A stretch of DNA of 64,000 nt, from assembly GCA_029550525.1 (NCBI GenBank), contig JAKPHF010000062.1:248001-312000 (forward strand). The letters are read 5' to 3'. Below, piece by piece: positions 45,263 to 55,017 of the stretch; the stretch's first letter is position 1; each line of letters begins with the position of its first letter. The notes beneath the pieces were generated by a model. That model was not told the DNA's origin, did no database searches, and worked only from the letters and a program-made list of their open reading frames with translations. A program made the translations under genes and the position numbers. Origin of the DNA: Planctomycetota bacterium (GTDB lineage Bacteria > Planctomycetota > Phycisphaerae > UBA1845 > PWPN01).

Positions 45263-46408
45263 TGCGGACTCCTTTTGAAAGCCTCAAATCGTTCAGTCGT
45301 TTGGCTTGTGGTGCGGCCGGCGGCCCGCCTGCCGCTCGCCCGCCGTGCATAACCGCTTTGCACACGGGCGTTCGGATTCCCGGCATGCCGGACCGCCCGG
45401 CGCGGAAAATCCTCGGCGGGTTCCTAGCAAAGGTAATGCCAACTCGCCCAGCAGAAGCCCTTGCCAACAGCAAATAGATTGCCCGCATGAACTTACGACA
45501 GGCACCTTGCGGGCCGAGCGCAGGCCGAACCGTCCCTGTTCTGCCAGAATCGAACCGTCCGGACTGTCGCCTGTCAGAATGGCATGGACTCGTCGAGCCG
45601 CCGAGAGTCCTCCCACCGGCCTGTCTGACCGCTTGGCTTCGCCCTCCGCCCGGGGCAAAATCAGCGCCCCCTCGCACCCTTCCCCCGGCCCTAGCCCGGG
45701 CCAATTCCGACGGCCGTGCCCCCTGGCATCCCACAGGCCGGCTCGGTCCTCCGCCAGGTGGCCGCTAGAGCGTCTTTTGAGGGCGGAGCGTCTCGTACCA
45801 ACCCAGCCCTGCTGCGGCTGCCAAGCATTCCCTTCCCGCAGGCGACCTGGAGGAAGTCAGAGCAGGTTCGTCCTTCCGGCACCGCGTCCCTGCGGCCGCC
45901 TCGGACGGCGTTGGAGCGAGATCCCGGAGCAACGCCAGAAATTCCAACAGGAGAAAACAGAGGCAACAGAGCCAGACATCATTTCTCCGTTGCCTCCGTT
46001 ATCTCCTGTTCACCCAACTCTCCCGCCCCTGGGAAACTTGAGCAGAAGCCTGCTACATGACCCGGCCATCGGCTCACCGGCCCGTCTCCGAGCCCGGCAA
46101 GAAGGAACGAACCACGGTTATCGTAGCTGGACAGGGATGTGAAGAACGAATGACTCTGGACGTGTCATGCTGCAAGTCCAAGTGTCTGTTTGCCCCAAAG
46201 CGGCTTTGAGGATTCCATGAAATCCTGATTCTCGATGGGCGGTCGATAAAACAGATCTCGGGATGCATGCGCATCGTCCTTGTTCCGGGCTACGGCAGGA
46301 GACATCGGCTAGATAGGATAGGGCACTCATTTGGTGATTCCGGCCCATACTGCAACCAAGGCCAAGAACGGGATGGAACCAGCTGGAGGCGGGGAGTAGA
46401 CTGTCGTT
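45263..46408. other. Gene-poor accessory gap
   Basis: More than 1.1 kb lies between groES and the ImmA/IrrE gene. Long open frames occur on both strands (for example 45306-46142 and 45231-45734), but they lack ribosome sites and recognisable domains and look like GC-rich artefacts. The only ordered structure is the inverted repeat at 45946-46010. The part at about 46140-46330 is visibly poorer in GC than its surroundings. Confidence 0.5.
45946..46010. repeat. 26-bp imperfect inverted repeat
   Basis: The left arm (45946-45971) and right arm (45985-46010) are complementary at all but four of 26 positions around a 13-base loop. Each arm is built from AACAGGAGA and GAGGCAACAGAG words, so the arms are themselves degenerate tandem repeats. 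Confidence 0.75.
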
Positions 46409-47554
46409 ATGGCTCGGGTCGCTGTCAGCACGGACATTCTTCGATGGGCGCTGGAACGTGCCGGTCGCTCGGTGGATGACCTCACGCCGCGATTCTCCCG
46501 GCTTGCGCAGTGGCTTACGGGCGAAGGGCAGCCGACGCTCAAGCAACTCGAGGCCTTCGCCCAGGCAACCCACACCCCGTTCGGCTATTTCTTTCTACCC
46601 GCCCCGCCGGTTGAGCACGTGCCCATCCCGGACTTCCGTTCCAATCGCCGGGAGGCCCTCGGTCGGCCCAGCCCTGACCTGCTCGACACCATCTATATCT
46701 GCCAGCAGCGACAAACCTGGTATCGCGACCACGTCGTCGTCACGGGCGAGAAGCCCTTCCCGATGGTCGGCTCGGCCAAGCCGACCGATGACGTAGTCGG
46801 TGTTGCAGCCAGGATTCGCGAGGCACTGGCTTTCGACCTAGAGGAACGCCGGCACATCCCCACCTGGACGGACGCCCTGCGACGGTTCATCGAGCAGGCA
46901 GACCATCTGGGCGTCCTGGTCATGGTCAACGGCGTCGTCGGCAGCAATAACCGACGCCCATTGAATCCCCGCGAGTTTCGCGGCTTCGCGCTGGCGGACC
47001 CGCTCGCCCCGCTGGTGTTCATCAACGGGGCGGACACCAAGGCGGGCCAAATGTTCACGCTGGCTCACGAGTTGGCCCACCTGTGGTTGGGCCAGTCGGC
47101 GCTGACTGACGTGGAGCCGCGATCGGCTCCGAGCCATGCAGTGGAACGATGGTGTGACCGCGTCGCCGCCGAACTGCTGGTTCCGCTGGCCGTTTTCCGG
47201 CAAGAGTACGACCGGGATGCCGACCTGCGAGGTGAGCTGGATCGGCTGGCCCGGCGGTTCAAAGTAAGTACGCTGGTGATTCTTCGACGTATGTACGATG
47301 CCGGTGGGTTGACCAGAGAACAGTTCTGGAACGAGTACGATGTCGAATTGCAGCGGCTGACAAGCATCCCTCGCACCAGCGGCGGCGACTTTTATTTGAC
47401 CACCGCGGCCCGAGTGAGCAAGCGCTTCGCCCGCGCCGTGGTCACCAGCACGTGGGAAGGCCGCTGCTCGTTTACGGAAGCATTGCACCTACTCGGCTTC
47501 AAAAAGATGTCCACGTTCCGCGAACTGGGACAGAGCTTGGGAGTCGGTGTCTGA
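46409..47554 (+). CDS. ImmA/IrrE-family metallopeptidase, antitoxin-like
   Basis: A 381-residue protein. The N-terminal part (about 1-65) has a helical, HTH-like region (LKQLEAFAQATHTPFGYFFL) typical of XRE-ImmA fusions (COG2856). The central domain carries the zinc-protease motif HELAHLWLG (His220-His224) and ERWCDRVAAELLVP, with the third-ligand acidic residues. Such proteins repress operons or cleave regulators. The TGA overlaps the ATG of a DUF4411 gene (TGATG). The pair looks like the known ImmA/IrrE-DUF4411 toxin-antitoxin arrangement. TAGACT lies 6 bases before the ATG. Confidence 0.85.
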   Translation: MARVAVSTDILRWALERAGRSVDDLTPRFSRLAQWLTGEGQPTLKQLEAFAQATHTPFGYFFLPAPPVEHVPIPDFRSNRREALGRPSPDLLDTIYICQQRQTWYRDHVVVTGEKPFPMVGSAKPTDDVVGVAARIREALAFDLEERRHIPTWTDALRRFIEQADHLGVLVMVNGVVGSNNRRPLNPREFRGFALADPLAPLVFINGADTKAGQMFTLAHELAHLWLGQSALTDVEPRSAPSHAVERWCDRVAAELLVPLAVFRQEYDRDADLRGELDRLARRFKVSTLVILRRMYDAGGLTREQFWNEYDVELQRLTSIPRTSGGDFYLTTAARVSKRFARAVVTSTWEGRCSFTEALHLLGFKKMSTFRELGQSLGVGV

Positions 47555-48087
47555 TGGCATATCTTCTCGATGCAAATGTGTTCATTGCGGCCAAGAACCT
47601 GCATTACGGCCTGGATTTCTGTCCGGCATTTTGGGATTGGCTCATCCGCGAGAACAAATCCGGCAAGGTTTTCAGCATCGAGAAGGTGGGTGACGAGATC
47701 GCAGCTATCGAGGATGAACTGTCACATTGGGCCGATGCCGTGAGGGATGGATTCTTCCTGCCACCGGCGGAGACTACTCTACGCTCATTCGCCGCAGTAA
47801 CAACCTGGGTCCAGGGACAGGATTACGCACCTGCAGCCATCAGCACCTTCTTCCAGACGGCCGACTATTACCTCGTGGCACAGGCTCACGACGGCAAGCA
47901 CACGGTCGTCACCCATGAGGTGCCTTCAAAGTCCATCAACAAGGTCAAAATCCCGAACGTGTGCGTTGGGATGAAGATCAAGTGCATGTCGCCCTACGAG
48001 ATGCTGCGGCGGGAGCGGGCGAGGTTCGTGCTGGGAAAGCAACCAACTGCGGTGGCCGGTCGACGGCAGTTCGGTATAGAGCTGTGA
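47554..48087 (+). CDS. DUF4411 PIN-like protein, putative toxin
   Basis: A 177-residue protein with the PIN-like start YLLDANVFIAAKN (Asp6) and later acidic positions (EKVGDEIAAIEDEL, TADYYLVAQAHDG) that could complete a metal-dependent nuclease site. DUF4411 is a predicted RNase toxin family usually paired with an XRE/ImmA protein, as here. The start overlaps the ImmA/IrrE stop. The last 15 residues may be less conserved, and the coding end runs directly into AGCTCATAGC-family repeats. Confidence 0.8.
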   Translation: MAYLLDANVFIAAKNLHYGLDFCPAFWDWLIRENKSGKVFSIEKVGDEIAAIEDELSHWADAVRDGFFLPPAETTLRSFAAVTTWVQGQDYAPAAISTFFQTADYYLVAQAHDGKHTVVTHEVPSKSINKVKIPNVCVGMKIKCMSPYEMLRRERARFVLGKQPTAVAGRRQFGIEL

Positions 48088-48728
48088 GCTATGAGCTATG
48101 GGCTATGAGCCAGACATCCGGCTCACAGCTGACAGCTGATCACAACGGCTCGTCCTGTCGAGCCGGACTATGTGCCATTTATTAGACGCGAGGCCCGACA
48201 AGAGCACAAAAAGCACACGGCCAGCATGGGCGGCCTGATCCTCTGTGCCCCTCTGTGCCCTCGGCGGTTCGCTAATCCGAAGAAGCGATCTGCCACTCTC
48301 CCGATGCGTCATGGGCGTGCGGACCGCCAATTTGAGCCAGGAAGTAGGACCGCACTCAAGGCTCTCGACCGCGATAGGCCGGGTCGACGGCGTTCTTTCA
48401 CCGCGTCGCCGTGTCTCCGCGTCGTTCGTCCGCAATTGGCCGCGTCATGGGTTCGCATCCCGCCCCTCGCCGAGTCCATCCTTACCGCCGCCGTGGCGTC
48501 AATCCTTCCCGCCGGCGGGGCGCGCTGGACGCCAGCGGCGGCGCATCGACACGGCCGGTCGGGCGGATTAGAATGGCAGCTCCAATTGTCCAAGCAGGAT
48601 GAGCCGGCGAGCGGTTCGCGGCGAGCACGGGGCGAGGGCTTCGTGCGGACCGGGGACTGCCGACGGCGTGACCGATACGGCATCCGAGGGAAGGCCGGCG
48701 ATCGCAAACACATACCACAGGTGAACTT
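48083..48728. repeat. Repeat-rich gap upstream of trpB2
   Basis: AGCTGTGAGCTATGAGC and GCTCACAGCTGACAGCTG words (48083-48138) are followed by CTCTGTGCCCCTCTGTGCC (48241-48259) and CACCGCGTCGCCGTGTCTCC (48399-48418). TAGAAT at 48569-48574 may be a promoter for trpB2 with a 150-base leader. No gene is supported in this 640-base gap. Confidence 0.55.
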
Positions 48729-50117
48729 ATGCAAATCAAGATCCAGCTCGACGAGAGCGAGATTCCGCGTCAATGGTACAACCTGGCGGCCGATCTGCCC
48801 ACGCCCATGTTGCCGCCGCTGGGACCGGACGGTCAGCCGGTCAAACCCGAGATGCTCGCCCCGGTCTTTCCGATGAACATCATCGAGCAGGAAGTCAGTA
48901 CGGAACGCTGGATCACCATCCCGGAAGAGGTCCTGGAGATTCTGTACCGCTGGCGCCCGAGCCCGTTGTATCGGGCCCGAGCCCTCGAAAAGGCCCTCGG
49001 TACGCCCGCCCGCATCTACTACAAGAACGAAGGCGTCAGCCCGGCCGGCAGCCATAAGCCCAACACCGCGGTGGCCCAGGCCTGGTACAACAAGCAGTTC
49101 GGGATCAAGAAGATCACCACGGAGACCGGCGCCGGCCAGTGGGGCAGCGCGCTCAGCTTCGCCTGTGCACTCCTGGGCCTCGAATGCAAGGTGTTCATGG
49201 TGCGGATCAGCTTCGAGCAGAAGCCCTTCCGCCGCTTGATGATGGAGACCTGGGGCGGCAAGTGCATCGCCAGCCCGAGCCAGGAAACCCAGGCGGGGCG
49301 GGCCGTGCTCGCCGAGCATCCGGAGACGCCGGGCAGCCTGGCCATCGCCATCAGCGAAGCGGTCGAAGCGGCGGTGACCGATCCGACCGGCCAGACCCGT
49401 TATTCGCTGGGCAGCGTGCTGAACCACGTGATGCTGCACCAAACCATCATCGGCCTGGAAGCCAAGAAGCAGTTGGCCAAGGCGGGCGAGAAGAAGGTGG
49501 ATGTGGTCATCGGCTGTGCGGGCGGCGGCAGCAACTTCGCCGGCATTTCGTTCCCGTTCGTGTGCGACAAGATCCACGGGGCCGACATCACGATCATCCC
49601 GGCCGAGCCGTCGAGCTGCCCGACGCTCACTCGCGGTCCGTTCACGTACGACTACGGCGACATGTCTGGCATGACTCCGCTGCTGCCCATGCACACGCTG
49701 GGGCACGCGTTCATCCCGCCGCCCATTCACGCGGGCGGACTGCGGTATCACGGCATGGCCCCGCTGGTCAGCCAGGCGGCCATCGAAGGCCTGATCGAAC
49801 CGCGAGCATACCACCAGTTGGAATGCTATCGAGCGGCCGTGCTGTTCGCCCGGACGGAGGGTTTCATTCCCGCCCCGGAGACCAGCCACGCGATCGCGGC
49901 GGCCATCGACGAGGCCAACAAGGCCAAGGAAGAAGGCAAGGAAAAGGTCATCCTGTTCAACTGGAGCGGGCACGGCCTGATGGACCTGGTCGGCTACGAC
50001 AAGTTCTTCCGGGGCTTGCTGGAAGACTACCCGCTGCCCGAAGACATGCTGCGCGACTCGCTCAAGGCGATCGAGCCGTTGCCCAAGGCCAAGCCGGTCA
50101 AGTCGGGAAAGTGGTAG
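48729..50117 (+). CDS. trpB2: TrpB2-type tryptophan synthase beta chain
   Basis: A 462-residue PLP enzyme of the TrpB2 branch that can condense indole with serine. The PLP lysine is in [11 protein letters not shown], with [13 protein letters not shown] and the phosphate-binding loop [10 protein letters not shown]. An extended N-terminus ([20 protein letters not shown]) and [15 protein letters not shown] region ([15 protein letters not shown]) mark TrpB2 rather than TrpB1. No trpA is adjacent, as is usual for TrpB2, which does not need the alpha chain's canonical interface. A weak AGGTG ribosome site precedes the ATG. Confidence 0.93.
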   Translation: MQIKIQLDESEIPRQWYNLAADLPTPMLPPLGPDGQPVKPEMLAPVFPMNIIEQEVSTERWITIPEEVLEILYRWRPSPLYRARALEKALGTPARIYYKNEGVSPAGSHKPNTAVAQAWYNKQFGIKKITTETGAGQWGSALSFACALLGLECKVFMVRISFEQKPFRRLMMETWGGKCIASPSQETQAGRAVLAEHPETPGSLAIAISEAVEAAVTDPTGQTRYSLGSVLNHVMLHQTIIGLEAKKQLAKAGEKKVDVVIGCAGGGSNFAGISFPFVCDKIHGADITIIPAEPSSCPTLTRGPFTYDYGDMSGMTPLLPMHTLGHAFIPPPIHAGGLRYHGMAPLVSQAAIEGLIEPRAYHQLECYRAAVLFARTEGFIPAPETSHAIAAAIDEANKAKEEGKEKVILFNWSGHGLMDLVGYDKFFRGLLEDYPLPEDMLRDSLKAIEPLPKAKPVKSGKW

Positions 50118-50228
50118 AAAGAGCTGTCCGCTATCAGCGATCAGCTGTCAGCTGTCGGCCGTGGGCTATGAGGTAGCAGTCGTCAAAGAGATGTCTGCCT
50201 CATAGCCCACGGCTCACAGCGAAGCTCA
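50118..50228. repeat. AGCTCATAGC-family inverted repeats
   Basis: GATCAGCTGTCAGCTGTC and CCGTGGGCTATGAGG are followed 30 bases on by the complementary CCTCATAGCCCACGG. The gap between trpB2 and the next gene holds no other feature. Confidence 0.6.
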
Positions 50229-50288
50229 TACCGTCGCTCCAGCGCCCCGACAACGGGATACGAACGTCGGACGACACGGATCAATCGC

Positions 50289-50549
50289 ATGTCTGCTTCG
50301 GCTCACGACGCGCGCGAGACCTATTGCCGCATGCTCGGGCATGCCGTGCCGTTCCGGTACTGCCGAGCGGTGGCCGACGGGTTACCCTGCCGTCGTGTCG
50401 CCGACTGCTGGTACACGCAGTTCGACGTGACGGCGTGGCTGACCGAGCACTTCACGGCCGAGCAGATCGCCCGCATCACCGCCCCACCCCCGCCCAAGCT
50501 CACCTCGATTCTGGAGATCATCCAAAAGGTCCGGGCCGAGCAGGGCTGA
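50289..50549 (+). CDS. Small Cys-containing protein of unknown function
   Basis: An 86-residue protein with four cysteines in a spaced pattern (YCRMLGH, RYCRAV, LPCRRVADCW), followed by helices ending in EIIQKVRAEQG. No family name comes to mind, though the CRMLGH...YCR...LPCRRV.DCW arrangement looks like a conserved metal-binding pattern. It ends 25 bases before the kinase GTG and is probably co-transcribed with it. Confidence 0.65.
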   Translation: MSASAHDARETYCRMLGHAVPFRYCRAVADGLPCRRVADCWYTQFDVTAWLTEHFTAEQIARITAPPPPKLTSILEIIQKVRAEQG

Positions 50550-50574
50550 TGCGGATCGAGCGAGGACACTTCGC

Positions 50575-53500
50575 GTGCACGACGAGATTCCCAGCCAGGA
50601 TGTGAGAATCGGGAAGATCATCGGTGAGCTTCTCGATCGACGTGCCCGGGGGGAACAGATCTCGGAAGAACAGGTGGTGGCCGAGCATCCGGACATCGCC
50701 GACGAGATCCGCAAAGAGCTGCGGGCTGCGGAGGTGCTGCTGCGCGGCCGAGCGGGTGACCTGCCCGTCGCCGAGCTGCTGAGTATCCCGGAAGACTCGT
50801 TCCCGGGCTACCAGATTCTGGGCGAGGCGCATCGCGGCGGACAGGGTGTGGTGCTCAAGGCGATCCAGAAAGCCACGCGTCGCCGGGTGGCGATCAAGGT
50901 CATGCGGGACAGCCTGTTCACCGGCTCGTCCGACGATCCGCGGTTCAACCGGGAAGTGCAGATCCTGGGCGCCCTTAAGCATCCACGGATCGTGACCATT
51001 CACGACAGTGGTGTGGCGAACGGGCGGCGATACCTGGTGATGGACTACATCGCCGGCCAGCCGCTGGACGTTTGGAACGCCAGCCGTTCGCGACCCATTC
51101 GCGAAACGTTGTCCCTGTTCGTGAAGATTTGCGAGGCGATCAACGCCGCCCACCTCAAGGGTATCATTCATCGGGACCTCAAGCCGAGCAACATCCGCGT
51201 GGATTCGGCCGGCGAGCCGCACATCCTGGATTTCGGGCTGGCCAAGATCGGGCCGGCGAGCCTGGAAGACTCCAGCTTCCAAACCATGACCGAGACGGGG
51301 CAGTTTCTGGGCAGCGTGCCCTGGGCCAGCCCTGAGCAGACGCTCGGCGATCCGAACCGCATCGACACGCGTACCGACGTGTACTCTCTCGGCGTCATCC
51401 TGTTCCAACTGCTGACCGGCCGCTTTCCGTACGACGTGGTGGGCCCAATGCGAGACGTGCTGGACCGGATCTCGAACGCCGAGCCCATCCGGCCGAGCTC
51501 ACTGTGCAAAGAGATCGACGACGAAGTCGAGACCATCATCCTCAAGTGTCTGCGCAAGGAGCCGGAACGGCGGTATCAGACGGCGGGCGAATTGGGCCGC
51601 GACGTACAGCGCTATCTCGATGGCGAACCGATCGAAGCCAAGCGAGACAGCACGCTGTACGTTCTGAAAAAAACGTTGCACCGGCATCGGACGGCCGTTG
51701 GGGTGGCGATTGCGTTCGCCGTCCTGGTGGCCGCGTCGCTGGTGCTGTCAACATCGCTATGGCGGCAGGCCGTGGCGGAAAAGAATCGGGCCCTTGCCGC
51801 CGAACGCGACCAGGCGGCACAGCGGGCCCGGGCCGATTTAGCGGCCCGGCAGGCAGACCAGGCCCAGCAGGTGGCCGAGCGACGGCAAGAGCAGCTCGAA
51901 GAACAGGCGGAACACCTCGCCCACACGGTATACACCAGCCGGATCACCATGGCCCAGAACGCCTGCACCTCCAATGAATTCAATCAGGCACTGGCGTTCC
52001 TGGATGACTGTGCCCCTGAGCGGCGAGCCTGGGAATGGCACTACCTGCGACGGCTGGCCACGCCCCAGCACATAAGTGCCATACAAATGCCGACCGCGCA
52101 CCCCCGCGTGGGTGACGAAGATCTCGCCAACGCGTTGTGCCTGTCCACCGACGGCCGCCGGCTGGCCGTGGTCGGGGCGGACGAAATCATCCGGATTGCC
52201 GATGCGCTCACCGATCAGGCCTGGCCGATTCCTGGGCAGTATGACGATCACACCATTGTTCGCTTCGACTCCACCGGCAGTTCACTGGCAATCGCCACCA
52301 AACGACCGGACAGCGGAACGGTCCGGATGTGGGATCTTCGCGGCAATGTCCCCCGTCTAGCCTGGGAACGGACATTTGATCGGCCGGCTGAGGCTCCCGG
52401 TCGACAGACATCTGCAACCTCATGCAGCCTGGCCATCAGCCTCGACGGCTCACGAGTGGCGTTCGGATTCCAACCCGCCGGTCTGTTCATCATAGCTGCT
52501 GACGGTAGTGAGACAGTAGCGATCACGAACAGCGATCTGGGCAGCTTCACCGCCCTGAGCTTCAGCCCTGACGGGCGAAAGCTTGCGTGCGGCGATCAGG
52601 ATCGAACTCAGAACGCCCGAATCAGCATATGGAACACGAGCACCGGCGAGCAGCTGACCGTGTTCGATGCGCACGCCTCGTCCATCCGCTGCCTGGCGTG
52701 GAGCCCTGACGGTCGCTGGATCGCGAGCGGCAGCAGGATTCCCGCCTCCATGAGCGAGGCGGAGGGATCGCTGAAAGTGTTCGACAGCCAGACCGGCCAA
52801 GTCATCATGTCCACGCGGGGCCACGACGGTTTCGTGACGACGGTCGCGTTCAGCCCGGACGGCACGCTGCTGGCCTCCGGTGGCTCTCGCCTGATCCCCT
52901 ACGCCTCCTCGCCGGACCGGACGCTGGCCGTGTGGGACGTGCAAACGGGACAGCAGCGGAACATGTATTCCGCCCACGCCGGCGGTGCCGTGGCGGTGCA
53001 ATGGGCGCCCAGTGGCCAGGAGGTCCTGTCGATCGGATGGGACGGCGTTCTGAAGCGCTGGGCGCTTCACGAACGTCAGGCGTCCAGAACGCTTCGCGGG
53101 CATGCCGGCATGATCCTGCAACTCGCGTTCAGTCCCGACGGCCGTCAGCTCGTCTCCTGCGGCGCCACGGCAAGTGGGGCCGACAAGCATCCCATCCGCG
53201 TCTGGGATGTGCAGAGCGGCGAGCTGGTGCTGGCCATTCCCTTCGGGCGCAACGTCTACCGTGCCGTCTATACGCCGGATGGTCGGGAGATCATCACCAC
53301 GGGCACCGATCGCACCATCCAGTTCTGGAACAGCCAGACCGGCCGGAAGGAGTCGTCGATTGAGGGTTGGGCCTCCCTGGTCTCGGACTTGACCATCTCG
53401 TCCGACGGGCAGCTTCTCGCCTGTGCCTGCGGAACGCGAATCACGGTATTCCGCCTGCCCGACCGGTCGCCGCATCGCGAATTCAACACAGAGGACCAGA

Positions 53501-54063
53501 CGCGGTCGGTCGCATTCAGTCCGGATGGGCGCTGGCTGGCCGCCGCCACACATCAAGGGGCCGTGCACATCTGGGATTGTCACTCGCAGTTCGAATCGCG
53601 AATCCTCCGCGCCGGTCAGGTTCTTCGCCTGGCCCGATTTTCCCCGGACTCCCGACTGATTGCCGCCGCGAGTGCCAATCAAGAGATGCCGTTCATCGGT
53701 CTGTGGGATGTTCACTCTGGCAAGGAACTCGGCCGCCTGACTTTGCCGCTCAAGCCGGGGCAGGATCTGGATTTCAGTCCGGATGGCCGGCGCATCGCCT
53801 CCGTCGGAGCCGATTGCCTGTTGCGAATTTGGGACCCGCAAGCACACGCGCAGGTCTTCACCACTCGGGCGAGCGACAGCATCGTCTCGGCCGTCGCGTT
53901 CAGCCCGGATGGGAATCTGATTGCCACCGCGGGCAAGGACGGGCTCATCCGGTTATGGGACGCCACGCCGATCAGCGAAGCGGAACCGTCGGCGAGCGCG
54001 CCGGCGGACCCCGCCGAGGCGCGGCCGGACGCGACCGAGTTGCGGCCGGACAACGGGGCGTGA
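50575..54063 (+). CDS. Ser/Thr protein kinase fused to WD40 propeller
   Basis: A 1162-residue membrane kinase. An N-terminal helical segment (EEQVVAEHPDIADEIRKELR) precedes the kinase domain (about 78-350), which has Lys108 in VAIKVM, HRDLKPSN (Asp201), DFGLAK and the activation segment TGQFLGSVPWASPEQ. One membrane segment spans about 373-395, followed by a coiled coil (about 400-450) rich in Gln/Ala/Arg. The rest is a WD40 propeller with repeats such as FSPDGRKLACGDQD and AFSPDGNLIATAGKDG. Kinase-WD40 receptors are a planctomycete speciality. The start is a GTG. It converges on the next gene with 12 bases between stops. Confidence 0.92.
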   Translation: MHDEIPSQDVRIGKIIGELLDRRARGEQISEEQVVAEHPDIADEIRKELRAAEVLLRGRAGDLPVAELLSIPEDSFPGYQILGEAHRGGQGVVLKAIQKATRRRVAIKVMRDSLFTGSSDDPRFNREVQILGALKHPRIVTIHDSGVANGRRYLVMDYIAGQPLDVWNASRSRPIRETLSLFVKICEAINAAHLKGIIHRDLKPSNIRVDSAGEPHILDFGLAKIGPASLEDSSFQTMTETGQFLGSVPWASPEQTLGDPNRIDTRTDVYSLGVILFQLLTGRFPYDVVGPMRDVLDRISNAEPIRPSSLCKEIDDEVETIILKCLRKEPERRYQTAGELGRDVQRYLDGEPIEAKRDSTLYVLKKTLHRHRTAVGVAIAFAVLVAASLVLSTSLWRQAVAEKNRALAAERDQAAQRARADLAARQADQAQQVAERRQEQLEEQAEHLAHTVYTSRITMAQNACTSNEFNQALAFLDDCAPERRAWEWHYLRRLATPQHISAIQMPTAHPRVGDEDLANALCLSTDGRRLAVVGADEIIRIADALTDQAWPIPGQYDDHTIVRFDSTGSSLAIATKRPDSGTVRMWDLRGNVPRLAWERTFDRPAEAPGRQTSATSCSLAISLDGSRVAFGFQPAGLFIIAADGSETVAITNSDLGSFTALSFSPDGRKLACGDQDRTQNARISIWNTSTGEQLTVFDAHASSIRCLAWSPDGRWIASGSRIPASMSEAEGSLKVFDSQTGQVIMSTRGHDGFVTTVAFSPDGTLLASGGSRLIPYASSPDRTLAVWDVQTGQQRNMYSAHAGGAVAVQWAPSGQEVLSIGWDGVLKRWALHERQASRTLRGHAGMILQLAFSPDGRQLVSCGATASGADKHPIRVWDVQSGELVLAIPFGRNVYRAVYTPDGREIITTGTDRTIQFWNSQTGRKESSIEGWASLVSDLTISSDGQLLACACGTRITVFRLPDRSPHREFNTEDQTRSVAFSPDGRWLAAATHQGAVHIWDCHSQFESRILRAGQVLRLARFSPDSRLIAAASANQEMPFIGLWDVHSGKELGRLTLPLKPGQDLDFSPDGRRIASVGADCLLRIWDPQAHAQVFTTRASDSIVSAVAFSPDGNLIATAGKDGLIRLWDATPISEAEPSASAPADPAEARPDATELRPDNGA

Positions 54064-54075
54064 GAGTACTGCCGA

Positions 54076-54804
54076 TCAACGCCCGCAAGCTCTGGCAGCC
54101 ACGGGACCGAGGCGTGCCGGACAGATCAGGCAGTCTGCCGCTCTCGCGAGGCCGTCCAGCTTGACACGCGGATAGTTCAGTGACAATGCCAACGGGAAGT
54201 TTCCCAGCGCGTGCTTGAGGTCGTGCGTCCGACGCAGCAAGTTGGCCTGACCGGCGGAAACGGTCCAGACCACCACATCGACGAAGCGGGAGAGACCGAC
54301 CGCCGCGGCCGCAAGATCGCCCTCTTCTGTCGGCGGAAGGCTTCCGAACAGCAGACCGTCCCAATCCTCTGTGCAGCGGATTCGTTCGATCTCCCCGCCG
54401 AGCCACTCGTATCCGTCATGCGAGTCCATGTCGCAGATCCAGAGGTTGCGGGCCTCGTCGATGAGGAGATCGAGCTCCTCGATCGCAGGCATCTCGTCCA
54501 GCTTCAGGCCGATCCACGCCCCGCGGTGGCGGGACGAAATATGGCGGACGGCGGCGGCGAATTCCGACAGCTTCAACCGATCGGGTGCGAGGAACGCCCC
54601 CTGATAACCCGCCCGCAGAACGGCTTCCATTTCCCGGCAGGCCATGGCGGCAGCGCGGACGTGAACCGTCGCCAGCGCGACCGGCCCGAAACCAAGGGCC
54701 TGCCGGAAGCGCATTGCCGCATTGCCGGGTTGATAAAAGGGCTTGAAAGGGACAAGTTCCGCATCAGGGCTGACACTCATCACCGATCCCTGCTCGCGAC
54801 GCAT
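54076..54804 (-). CDS. Hypothetical protein, TIM-barrel-like
   Basis: A 242-residue protein from the ATG at 54804, preceded by GAGGAG. I do not recognise the family. The alternation of hydrophobic strands and helices (LATVHVRAAAMACREMEAVLRAG; GAWIGLKLDEM; DWDGLLFGSLPPTEEGDL; FVDVVVWTVSAG) resembles a (beta/alpha) barrel. It vaguely recalls BtpA or phosphoribosyl-binding barrels. No signal peptide is present. Its stop is 12 bases from that of the kinase gene. Confidence 0.6.
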   Translation of the reverse strand: MRREQGSVMSVSPDAELVPFKPFYQPGNAAMRFRQALGFGPVALATVHVRAAAMACREMEAVLRAGYQGAFLAPDRLKLSEFAAAVRHISSRHRGAWIGLKLDEMPAIEELDLLIDEARNLWICDMDSHDGYEWLGGEIERIRCTEDWDGLLFGSLPPTEEGDLAAAAVGLSRFVDVVVWTVSAGQANLLRRTHDLKHALGNFPLALSLNYPRVKLDGLARAADCLICPARLGPVAARACGR

Positions 54805-55017
54805 AGCGGACTCCTCGCGGGTTGTACACATCGGCCCCGGCACAACAGAGGGAGGGGCTCTACAACATAGGACGAAACACCTCGGAGCTTCCAACGCGCC
54901 CGCTCATGATTTTTTCGCCGGAGACCAAGCACCGCAGCCACGCTCAGGCGAATGGAAATTTTTGTTCATCGCGCGTTGGTCCTCGGCCCGAAGATCGTTC
55001 AACCCGAGTAGAGGAAA

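Noticed and set aside
45263..45310. CIRCE operator upstream of groES.
   Set aside because: The TTAGCACTC/GAGTGCTAA inverted repeat is absent from the region upstream of the groES start.
45375..45400. GCGTTCGGATTCCC resembles a tRNA T-loop in the gap after groES.
   Set aside because: The loop length and stem pairing are wrong and no cloverleaf can be drawn on either strand.
45231..46142. Long overlapping open frames on both strands after groES.
   Set aside because: They have no ribosome sites, no recognisable domains and low-complexity Pro/Arg/Ser-rich translations, as expected for GC-rich non-coding DNA.
48435..48465. GGGTTCGCATCCC looks like a tRNA T-arm upstream of trpB2.
   Set aside because: No matching acceptor strand or D and anticodon arms exist in the 70 bases before it; the short stem is only four pairs.
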